Below, one piece after another: positions 1 to 6,212 of a stretch of DNA of 13,955 nt. Each line of letters starts with the position of its first letter. Position 1 is the first letter of the stretch. The translations under genes and the position numbers were made by a program. The notes below the pieces were generated by a model. The model ran no database searches. It worked only from the letters and a program-made list of their open reading frames with translations, and had not been told where the DNA came from. This stretch comes from Candidatus Cloacimonadota bacterium (GTDB taxonomy: Bacteria > Cloacimonadota > Cloacimonadia > Cloacimonadales > TCS61): NCBI GenBank assembly GCA_023133395.1, contig JAGLWO010000534.1, positions 1-13,955 on the forward strand, given 5' to 3'.

Positions 1-1021
1 TATCAAACCAGTAATTGGTTCCATCTCCATTCTCGTAATCCATATTTCTGTAATCATATTGTGTGAAGAAACCTGTTCTTAAATGCATTTTTGGAATTAT
101 GTCATATTCAAGACCAAAGTAGAAATCATTTCTATCTTTAAATTCGAGATAAGCTGATTCCTGTGTGTATTTGTAGTCAAAAAGTAAATCAATCGGGATA
201 TTTTTCAAACTGTATTGTGTTCCAACTCTGATTTCTAATGGGAATTCGTTTGCTTTATACTCGATTTTGTACCAGGTTATTTGCTCGACGATGTTCTTTT
301 TTGAAGCAGGTAAAAAAGTAAAACCAAACGATAGATTTTCTAAAGGTTTGACAATAGCACCGATTTTAGGTCTGAAAAGAACAAAATCAATTTCACTTTT
401 ATATCCTTCATAAGCTTGATATTCAGTGTATATTACATCTGAATTATTTGCTTCATAAATGTTAAAATCCAATCCTATGCCCAAACGAAGGATATTCCTA
501 TACGAGTATGAAACAGGAAAACTTAGAGATGATATGGCTACTTTCTCATAAACATGAAAAACATCAGTTATGTAACCAAAATTATCATAATTATAGATAT
601 ACCCATAATCTACTTTGTAACTGCTCAGTTGGTTATAAATTATTCCAACTTTAAATGCATCACTTATCCTATATGCGCATCCTACACTAACACTAGATTT
701 GTATTTTTCAAGTTTCATATTATCATAATAATCTTCATACAGGTCTACATCATTCTTTGTACCATATTCATAATACATCTGTGCGTTATCTTTGATTTCT
801 AAAGAAGCTGGGTTGATATTGGTAGTTGAAATATCTCCTATTGATGCAACACCTGTATACCCTCGACCTGCTGCTTCTGTAGATAACATGTTTTCTGCAT
901 AGAAATTAAAATTTGGTTTAAAAGATTCTTCTTCATAATCAACTTCTTGATTATGTGAAAGTAACAAACAATTGATTGATAATACACAAATTGTCATAAA
1001 TACAATTAACTTTTTTTTCAT
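1..1021 (-). CDS. Outer-membrane beta-barrel protein, OmpP1/FadL- or PorV-like (3' end outside window)
   Basis: The frame runs open from an ATG at 1021 to the window edge, giving 340 codons without a stop, so the C-terminus is missing. The start is supported by AAAGGAG seven bases upstream. The N-terminus is a typical signal peptide: MKKK, then a hydrophobic stretch to about residue 22. Residues about 40-70 read AENMLSTEAAGRGYTGVAS followed by TTNINPASLE. This resembles the GMGGAYTAVADD...NPAGL signature at the mature N-terminus of FadL/PorV-type barrels. The rest alternates polar and hydrophobic residues and is rich in Tyr, Phe and Asn (for example KVGIIYNQLSSYKVDYGY), as expected for amphipathic strands. 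It probably sits in the outer membrane as a transporter or assembly factor; the substrate cannot be told. It is separated from the methyltransferase gene by 281 bp and has its own promoter candidate. A lipoprotein is less likely because the residue before Cys19 is Asn. Confidence 0.72.
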   Translation of the reverse strand, partial: MKKKLIVFMTICVLSINCLLLSHNQEVDYEEESFKPNFNFYAENMLSTEAAGRGYTGVASIGDISTTNINPASLEIKDNAQMYYEYGTKNDVDLYEDYYDNMKLEKYKSSVSVGCAYRISDAFKVGIIYNQLSSYKVDYGYIYNYDNFGYITDVFHVYEKVAISSLSFPVSYSYRNILRLGIGLDFNIYEANNSDVIYTEYQAYEGYKSEIDFVLFRPKIGAIVKPLENLSFGFTFLPASKKNIVEQITWYKIEYKANEFPLEIRVGTQYSLKNIPIDLLFDYKYTQESAYLEFKDRNDFYFGLEYDIIPKMHLRTGFFTQYDYRNMDYENGDGTNYWFD

Positions 1022-1071
1022 TGCGGACTCCTTTGTTAATTTTATTAAAATCAACCTCGAAAATAATTAAA

Positions 1072-1086
1072 GCAAATGGTATGCCA
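1072..1086 (-). promoter_or_regulatory. Candidate sigma-54 (-24/-12) promoter for the beta-barrel gene
   Basis: On the minus strand this reads TGGCATACCATTTGC. It matches the RpoN consensus TGGCACGNNNNTTGC at all fixed bases except C6 to T and G7 to A, with the exact spacing between GG and GC. Transcription would start near 1060, leaving about 39 nt of leader before the ribosome site and ATG at 1021. No activator binding site could be assigned. Confidence 0.5.
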
Positions 1087-1269
1087 AAGTGTTAATTTCA
1101 AACAGAATAAAAAGATACAAATTTTGTAATGATTTATATACTGTTCACTTATGAGCAACTGATGTCCGTATCTGGACAAAAAGAAAAATGCTATTATAAA
1201 TTAAATAGGAATAGAAATGATAATTTTATAAATAATATTTTATCAAAAATATAAAGCTTTTCGTTCTCG

Positions 1270-1291
1270 TCACATAGCTTCCACTGTGTGA
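1270..1291 (-). repeat. Hairpin 3' of the methyltransferase gene, with CGAGAACG tail
   Basis: The arms TCACATAG and CTGTGTGA form an 8-bp stem with one G-U pair and a 6-nt loop. On the minus strand it follows the methyltransferase stop by 11 nt and continues directly into CGAGAACGAAAAG. A similar hairpin-CGAGAACG-AAAAG arrangement follows leuS near 12322. No T-run follows, so it is more likely a repeat element or RNA-stabilising hairpin than an intrinsic terminator. Confidence 0.45.
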
Positions 1292-1302
1292 AATAGATTA
1301 AT

Positions 1303-2193
1303 TTATTTATATTTCAAAATCATCAAACGATAGGTTTTATAACGTTCGAATACTTCTTTACTTCGATATCCAGAGAAATATTTATATTTTATTTTTCTTA
1401 ACTTTTTTTTAAATAAACAGAAAGTCAGTTTCCTTAAAAAATAAATAAATGAATAATTATCCTTCACATAACTATCTAAAGTAACACTTGCCGGGTAGAT
1501 TTTATTCATCAGTAAATCATTAACCAACTGAATATTAGGACTTACAAGTGAAGTAATGTCGTCATCCCGCTGGATAGTAAATGGAGTGTCTTGAATCTCA
1601 GCATAGAATTTACTCATACGATGACCACCTCCAAAACTGCGATCTCCCTTTTGACCATCTCCGTGTGCTTCAGTTTTAAAAAAATCACAGATTATGATTG
1701 AACCCTCAGGTTTTATTAGATTCTGCAATTTCCCAAAAGAATATTGCATTGGAATGTATTGAAAACTTTCACTGAATATCGCTACATCATATTGCTTTTT
1801 ACATTGTTCATCAGGAAAATTCTGGAACTTGCATTCAAATACATTCGTTTTATTTTCTGGATAATTTCCCAGCCCGCGTTTGATCCGTTTGGTCAGACTT
1901 TCAGAAGGGCTTACACCATCCACATAATACCCTTTATCAAGCATTTGTGCCATCAAGTTACCGGTTCCGCAACCAATATCCAGGACATGAATTTCAGCTC
2001 CCTCGTTATTGATTGATGGTAGTGTAGACAGAATCATTTCATTATAACGTTGCTGCGCTATCTTAGCATTAAAGATAGATAACTCAAGGTCCTTTTCCCA
2101 CAACCCGTAATGTAAGTCTTCCATATCAAATAACTGCTCCAGGAGGATAAGACCCAACTCCCGGCTATGCATTTTTTTCTTTTTCTTTTTCAA
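1303..2193 (-). CDS. Class I SAM-dependent methyltransferase
   Basis: This 296-residue soluble protein has a Rossmann-fold methyltransferase core. Motif I is LDIGCGTGN (residues 71-79), binding SAM. The acidic residue after strand 2 is in VDG (91-93). The motif II/post-II region is YDVAIFSES (135-143), followed by LIKPEGSIIICDFF (159-172). These features fit the UbiE/Methyltransf_11/25 group. Residues 28-33 (HYGLWE) are also common in that group. The C-terminal 60 residues are very basic and aromatic and match nothing I recognise. The substrate is unknown; a small-molecule, lipid or quinone acceptor is possible. The start is TTG at 2193, preferred because GGAG lies seven bases upstream. The first ATG, at 2172, is preceded only by a poly-purine AAAAAG run. 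The TTG start adds a Lys6 run. The gene lies 83 nt after the HNH gene, beyond a weak terminator. Confidence 0.82.
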   Translation of the reverse strand: MKKKKKKMHSRELGLILLEQLFDMEDLHYGLWEKDLELSIFNAKIAQQRYNEMILSTLPSINNEGAEIHVLDIGCGTGNLMAQMLDKGYYVDGVSPSESLTKRIKRGLGNYPENKTNVFECKFQNFPDEQCKKQYDVAIFSESFQYIPMQYSFGKLQNLIKPEGSIIICDFFKTEAHGDGQKGDRSFGGGHRMSKFYAEIQDTPFTIQRDDDITSLVSPNIQLVNDLLMNKIYPASVTLDSYVKDNYSFIYFLRKLTFCLFKKKLRKIKYKYFSGYRSKEVFERYKTYRLMILKYK

Positions 2194-2200
2194 AATATTT

Positions 2201-2204
2201 CTCC
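2201..2204 (-). promoter_or_regulatory. Ribosome binding site selecting the TTG start of the methyltransferase
   Basis: GGAG sits seven nucleotides upstream of TTG 2193, an ideal spacing. It would be 28 nt from the alternative ATG at 2172, so it favours the TTG start. Confidence 0.6.
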
Positions 2205-2228
2205 ATTTGAATAATTGTTTTAAAATCT

Positions 2229-2250
2229 AAAAAAGAATCTTAATTGATTC
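2229..2250 (-). terminator. Weak intrinsic terminator after the HNH gene
   Basis: On the minus strand GAATC, a 6-nt AATTAA loop and GATTC are followed by TTTTTT. The stem is only 5 bp and AT-rich, so termination is probably partial. It begins 26 nt after the HNH stop codon and may separate the methyltransferase gene from the upstream operon. Confidence 0.4.
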
Positions 2251-2276
2251 AATAAAATAAAAAACAAATTAAAATT

Positions 2277-2918
2277 CTAATCAAATGACTCTCGTGATTT
2301 TGCAATTTCTACAGCTTTATTAAATGCCTTTGAAAATGAATCTATATTTCCTTCAAAAGTGACAATATAATTATTTGAAAATCTTCCTTTTTCATCTACT
2401 GATAATTCTGTAACCTTCAAATATTTTATACCATTCACAGCAATCTTAACTTCAAAAAGGAAATTCTGGTTACCAATTTCTTTTTTCTCAGAATATAAAA
2501 CCTTTCTTATATCTTTAGAACCATTATTTCTTATACCGTGAAGCTTTCTATGACATTTTTCACAAACAACCAGAAGATTAGAAATATTATCATATTTTAG
2601 CCTTGCAGGATATTTTATATGATGAACATCGTGAAAGGGAGCACCGCATAGTTCACATTTTGAATCAGCTCTTTTTATAGCCATTTCACGAATATTTTTC
2701 CATTGATCAGAACTTAGATATTGCTTGTAGGTATTTTCAGGAATACTCTTCGGAAGTTTACTTCGGGTAGTCGCTTTCCTTTCTTTATTTTTATTTATAC
2801 TATTTTTTATTATTGAGAAAAATAGAAATATAAAAAGTATTCCAACCAGGAAAAGGACAAATGGATTTTGAGATTGAAAAAAACTTAAAATATCTCTAAG
2901 TATTATATTAATTCCCAA
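2277..2918 (-). CDS. Membrane-anchored HNH endonuclease-domain protein with PUR-alpha/DUF3276-like C-terminus
   Basis: This 213-residue protein has three parts. Residues 18-38 (FVLFLVGILFIFLFF core) form one membrane helix, followed by a basic stretch, which predicts a cytoplasmic C-terminal body. Residues 85-128 form a complete HNH zinc-finger nuclease motif: CELC (C88, C91), VHHI (H99, H100), Asn114 in SNLLVVC, CEKC (C119, C122) and H127. Residues 139-207 (KVLYSEKKEIG...FLFEVKIAVNG..YLKVTEL...IDSFSKAFNKAVE) resemble the beta-rich PUR-alpha/DUF3276 nucleic-acid-binding domain; this is an inference from the pattern. The start is TTG 2918: an in-frame TAA lies directly upstream, AGGGA is seven bases before it, and no ATG occurs before residue 79. 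HNH domains cut DNA or RNA, but the target here is unknown. The gene follows the GAF protein by 36 nt and is probably cotranscribed with it. Confidence 0.75.
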   Translation of the reverse strand: MGINIILRDILSFFQSQNPFVLFLVGILFIFLFFSIIKNSINKNKERKATTRSKLPKSIPENTYKQYLSSDQWKNIREMAIKRADSKCELCGAPFHDVHHIKYPARLKYDNISNLLVVCEKCHRKLHGIRNNGSKDIRKVLYSEKKEIGNQNFLFEVKIAVNGIKYLKVTELSVDEKGRFSNNYIVTFEGNIDSFSKAFNKAVEIAKSRESFD

Positions 2919-2954
2919 TTACCAATCCCTAATCACTTAATTATTAATTCTCAG

Positions 2955-3911
2955 TTACTCTTTATATATCGTTATGTTACCTTCAATCTTGCGGATGGAG
3001 TCAAAAGCAGCTTTTTCTGCAAGTTTCAAAAACTCTTCAGTAGTTTTAATCTTTTCGTTTTTGTTTACAATACCCCAACCAATTTTACAAACCTTCATAA
3101 TCGGTAGGTTCAGAATTTTTACATTTACTCTATTAACTGTGATAAGCCCGTTCTTTTCTGTTGTTTCTGGCATAAGAATTACAAAAGCATCTTTATGAAG
3201 TTTTCCAATAAGGTCTGTTTCACGCAGGTCGTTTTTAATAATATAAACAATCTGTTTCATCAAATCTGCAGTCTCATGTTCACCAATAGTCCGAACAATG
3301 TTCTCAAAATTATCAATTTTCATTACAGCCATAGTAATGTATCGTTTGTAGCGGGTCATCATCGAGAAAATAACTTCAGCTTTGCTCAAGAAAGGTTTAT
3401 AAGAATAGACACGGGTAATTTCATAGAGTCCACGATGTTGTTCTATTTCTTCATCCTGCATGAATATCTGTACAACCAGGCTGACAATGGAAGCAAACAT
3501 GCGAATTTTGGTCATTTCCTCATTATCAAAAGTTGCTTTTTTTTTATCAATGAATAGGAATCCCAGAAGGTGAGTTTTGAAATTCAAAGGCATAATAAGC
3601 AGGTGGGAATAATCTTTTTCAAATTTATACCTGCCTAGAGTTTTAATATCGAGGAGTTTGAATTCCATCAGTTCCTTAATTATGGGGTCACCTTCGGTAA
3701 AGATAGTATTCTTTGCAAATGTATGACTTATGTTCCGGGATATCTTGAGACGGTAAATTTCTGATTTTGGGACTTTAAGGAAAATCCCCAGGGTTTGAAA
3801 TTCAAATTCGCCCTCAATATCTCGGATGATCTTGCTAAGGTTTTCCTCCAAAGGTTTTTTCTGTCTTAGTTCATTTAAAAGGCTATCAAACTTTAACAAC
3901 TTAAAAGCCAT
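2955..3911 (-). CDS. GAF domain plus degenerate GGDEF-like domain protein
   Basis: This is a soluble protein of 318 residues. Residues about 18-150 look like a GAF sensor: LGIFLKVPKS near the N-terminus, then HLLIMPLNFKTHLLGFLFIDKK at 103-124 and a helix after it. Residues about 165-318 have the order of a diguanylate cyclase domain, with MAVMKIDNFENI (194-205, D200 conserved) and a long helix before the signature loop. The loop reads KLHKDAF (237-243) where active enzymes have R-x-GGDEF, so cyclase activity is very unlikely. A role in binding nucleotide, dimerising or signalling by contact is an inference. The start is set at ATG 3911 because GGAGG lies five bases before it. An in-frame ATG at 3923 lies over that ribosome site and has none of its own. 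The gene follows udk by 31 nt and is probably the tail of the dnaX operon. Confidence 0.7.
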   Translation of the reverse strand: MAFKLLKFDSLLNELRQKKPLEENLSKIIRDIEGEFEFQTLGIFLKVPKSEIYRLKISRNISHTFAKNTIFTEGDPIIKELMEFKLLDIKTLGRYKFEKDYSHLLIMPLNFKTHLLGFLFIDKKKATFDNEEMTKIRMFASIVSLVVQIFMQDEEIEQHRGLYEITRVYSYKPFLSKAEVIFSMMTRYKRYITMAVMKIDNFENIVRTIGEHETADLMKQIVYIIKNDLRETDLIGKLHKDAFVILMPETTEKNGLITVNRVNVKILNLPIMKVCKIGWGIVNKNEKIKTTEEFLKLAEKAAFDSIRKIEGNITIYKE

Positions 3912-3916
3912 TCTAT

Positions 3917-3921
3917 CCTCC
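3917..3921 (-). promoter_or_regulatory. Ribosome binding site selecting the start at 3911
   Basis: GGAGG is five nucleotides upstream of ATG 3911 and overlaps the alternative upstream ATG at 3923. That makes 3911 the more likely initiation codon of the GAF/GGDEF-like gene. Confidence 0.65.
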
Positions 3922-3942
3922 ATTTAAAAAAACATATTTAAT

Positions 3943-4557
3943 TTATACAACAATTTCCCTGATTTTTGCCGCAATCATATCAATTCCGATTTTATTAAAT
4001 CCCCCCTCTGGGATGATAACATTAGCAAAGCGTTTACTTGGTTCTACAAATTCGATATGCATCGGTTGAACTGTTTCACGATATTGCTTGATGATGGAAT
4101 CAAGATCTCTTCCTCGTTCGTTCATATCCCTTTCTATTCTTCGCAAGATGCGGATATCTGCATCGGTGTCAACGAAAATCTTGATATCCATTAAATTGCG
4201 AAGTTTTTCATTTTCAAATAAAAGTATTCCTTCTAGGATGATTATCTTAGATGGCTTTTTGAGTACGGTTTTACTTGTACGAGTGTGAGTTTTAAAATCA
4301 TATATCGGAATTTCCACGGGAACATTTTTTTTCAGAAGTTCAATGTGTTTAATAAAAAGCTCTGTATCTATAGTTTCCGGATGATCGAAATTTATCTTAC
4401 TTCGTTCTTTTATTGAAAGATGAGAGAAGTTTTTATAATAACTATCCTGCATGATGATAGTAATATGATCCTTAACTTCTTTCTGTATGGCATCAGCTAT
4501 TGTGCTTTTTCCGGATCCTGTTCCACCGGAAATTCCAATAATGACAGGAGCAGACAT
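3943..4557 (-). CDS. udk: Uridine kinase
   Basis: This 204-residue cytoplasmic P-loop kinase transfers phosphate from ATP or GTP to uridine and cytidine, giving UMP and CMP in pyrimidine salvage. The P-loop GISGGTGSGKST spans residues 8-19. Further family motifs follow in order: QDSYYK (37-42, catalytic Asp38), NFDHP (56-60), IYDFKTHTR (85-93, nucleoside binding), IILEGILLF (106-114), and the lid residues RRIERD...ERGRD (139-151). The length fits the usual 205-215 residues and no key residue is missing. The start ATG has AAGGAG six bases upstream, and that site lies in the end of the preceding methyltransferase gene. Only 3 nt separate the two genes, so they are almost certainly translated from one mRNA. 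Confidence 0.93.
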   Translation of the reverse strand: MSAPVIIGISGGTGSGKSTIADAIQKEVKDHITIIMQDSYYKNFSHLSIKERSKINFDHPETIDTELFIKHIELLKKNVPVEIPIYDFKTHTRTSKTVLKKPSKIIILEGILLFENEKLRNLMDIKIFVDTDADIRILRRIERDMNERGRDLDSIIKQYRETVQPMHIEFVEPSKRFANVIIPEGGFNKIGIDMIAAKIREIVV

Positions 4558-4560
4558 TAA

Positions 4561-5130
4561 TTACTCCTTATTTAAATTATGAATTGAAACTTCCAAGCCA
4601 TTATCTATACTTAAAGTCATGCTTTCAAATGCTGGATTTGATTTAATAAAGTCAAGATATTCCTGTACTGTATCTCGATGTGATACTATATTATCTGCAA
4701 TTACAATGGCATTATCATTTAATTTCTCAATTAAAAGTTTAATATAATTGATATATTCTATTTTACTGGCATCGATAAAAACGAAATCATATTTCTTATT
4801 AATTTCAGGAATTATGTATTCTGCTTTTCCAAAGCGAAGAATTACATTTTTCCTGCCAGCTAAGTTTTTCTTTGCAAGATTGAACCTTTCTTCATCAACT
4901 TCGATAGTATCAATGGTTGCTCCTGAATGTTCTGCTGCCAGGGAAAACCAAAAAGTTGAATATCCATTCGATGTGCCGATTTCCAAAATGTTCTCTGGAG
5001 CTTTTGCGCGAATGAGCATATAAATCAACTCTGCAGTTTGTTCAGAGATATTCCATAATCTGGGAATGTTTTTCTTTTGAAGCGAGAATTTACTCAATTC
5101 AAGTTTGTACTTCTCTTTTAATTTTTCCAT
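4561..5130 (-). CDS. O-methyltransferase, SAM-dependent (family 3 type)
   Basis: This 189-residue protein matches the catechol/caffeoyl-CoA O-methyltransferase group, which transfers a methyl group from SAM to a hydroxyl, usually with a divalent metal. Motif I is ILEIGTSNGYST (48-59), which binds SAM, and E77 in IEVDEE contacts the ribose. FIDASK (119-124, D120) and ADN (145-147, D146 and N147) match the metal ligands of the family. The N-terminal helix pair (about residues 20-42) is also usual. The start ATG lies inside the glycosyltransferase gene (13-nt overlap) without a clear ribosome site, so translation is probably coupled. The acceptor is unknown. Bacterial relatives include tRNA 5-hydroxyuridine methyltransferase (TrmR) and small-molecule enzymes; the sequence alone does not decide. 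Confidence 0.83.
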   Translation of the reverse strand: MEKLKEKYKLELSKFSLQKKNIPRLWNISEQTAELIYMLIRAKAPENILEIGTSNGYSTFWFSLAAEHSGATIDTIEVDEERFNLAKKNLAGRKNVILRFGKAEYIIPEINKKYDFVFIDASKIEYINYIKLLIEKLNDNAIVIADNIVSHRDTVQEYLDFIKSNPAFESMTLSIDNGLEVSIHNLNKE

Positions 5131-6212
5131 TTGAATGTGCCAAAAGTACCTTTTAATGCAAAGAAAATAAAATAGGGTATGTAAACGAGTTCTGCCAGAG
5201 GAAAAGCCAGTAGAAGCCTTTTTCTTTGAATTTTAATTAAAAATATTAATAACAGTAGGAATTCGGAAATTATTTTAATTAAAAGAATGTAAAGAAAATT
5301 CACAGCAGAAATATAATTAAAAATAAATCCTATAAACGATAATAGAAAAATAATGTAATATGTGAATATAAAGAGCGTCATTAGTTTGATTGAAAGTGGG
5401 TAATACTTCCATTTTGAGGCTCTTCGACTCTCAAGGTCTGCATGTTCGTGCAGATTCCTTTTATCATAGGATTCAACTATCGAGTGTTGGGAAAACATAA
5501 AGTTCATTTTTTTTGTATATTTTGAAATTTTCTGCAGCATCAGGTCGTCATCACCAGAAGATAAATAACCGATTCCAGAAAAACCATTAGCCTTATTGAA
5601 TAAACTCTTTCTATAAGCCATATTCCTGGCAGTACAGGTGATACCCCAATTCCAGCCAAAACTTCCTGCATTGATAGCAAAAATAGACGCTCTTTCTAAA
5701 TTTTTCAGAAAGGAGAGAAATTTATTTTTAACAATTAAGGGCGAATAACCTGCAATGAAATCGGTATCTGCGGTAAAGTGCTTGTTTATTTCTAAAAGCC
5801 AGTTCTTTGAAGGTAGGCAATCTGCATCAGTAAAGGCGAGGATATCATATTTTGCTTCCTTTATTGCAGCATCCAGAGCGCCTTTTTTACCTACAATTTT
5901 TTTATTTTCTTTATGAATTTTAATAAGCTTCAAATTTATATTATCTTTCTGAAGTTGCTCTATTATTTCCGAAGTTCTATCGATGGAGCGGTCATCAGCA
6001 ACGATTATTTCATAATCATCTTTTTTATAACTCTGGTTAAACAGTATTTCTAGTAATTCTGGTAAATGCTTTTCTTCGTTCCTTGCAGCAATGATCACAG
6101 AAATCTTTTGAGGATGTTGATTAAATTCTTTTTTAAGTAGTAAAATACCAATTATGAAAAAAGATATTATTCCAAAATAAAAAAAACTTATTACAAATAG
6201 AAAAGTTAGCAT
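5118..6212 (-). CDS. Membrane glycosyltransferase, family 2
   Basis: This 364-residue inner-membrane protein has one N-terminal membrane helix (about 3-27), a cytoplasmic GT-A domain (about 36-270) and three C-terminal helices (about 278-300, 303-327 and 333-355). The GT2 motifs are all present: ISVIIAARNEE (37-47), VADDRSIDRT (71-80) for the nucleotide, the metal-binding DAD of FTDADC (129-131), GDDDL (220-224) in place of the usual ED acceptor motif, and RRASKW (263-268), corresponding to the (Q/R)xxRW motif of processive or membrane GT2 enzymes. It likely transfers a sugar from a nucleotide sugar to a lipid or polysaccharide acceptor; which one is unknown. Its ATG shares one base with the dnaX stop (TGATG), and its end overlaps the next gene by 13 nt, so the cluster is translationally coupled. 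Confidence 0.87.
   Translation of the reverse strand: MLTFLFVISFFYFGIISFFIIGILLLKKEFNQHPQKISVIIAARNEEKHLPELLEILFNQSYKKDDYEIIVADDRSIDRTSEIIEQLQKDNINLKLIKIHKENKKIVGKKGALDAAIKEAKYDILAFTDADCLPSKNWLLEINKHFTADTDFIAGYSPLIVKNKFLSFLKNLERASIFAINAGSFGWNWGITCTARNMAYRKSLFNKANGFSGIGYLSSGDDDLMLQKISKYTKKMNFMFSQHSIVESYDKRNLHEHADLESRRASKWKYYPLSIKLMTLFIFTYYIIFLLSFIGFIFNYISAVNFLYILLIKIISEFLLLLIFLIKIQRKRLLLAFPLAELVYIPYFIFFALKGTFGTFKWKN

Larger units (their letters stand above)
1022..1302. other. Intergenic region, 281 bp, AT-rich
   Basis: No gene is seen here. It holds the sigma-54-like promoter of the beta-barrel gene, a small inverted repeat TGTCC-N6-GGACA at 1163-1178 and the stronger hairpin at 1270-1291 after the methyltransferase stop codon. 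Neither hairpin is followed by a T-run in the direction of the surrounding genes. Confidence 0.6.

Noticed and set aside
554..802. Plus-strand open frame opposite the beta-barrel gene
   Set aside because: Low-complexity Ile/Tyr/Phe-rich translation antisense to a gene with good signal peptide and ribosome site; no ribosome site of its own.
2906..2950. Direct repeat TATTAATTC at 2906-2914 and 2942-2950 between the HNH and GAF genes
   Set aside because: Nine AT-only-like bases in an AT-rich gap; likely chance.
3921..3923. Upstream ATG as start of the GAF/GGDEF-like gene
   Set aside because: It overlaps the GGAGG ribosome site that serves ATG 3911 and has no site of its own.
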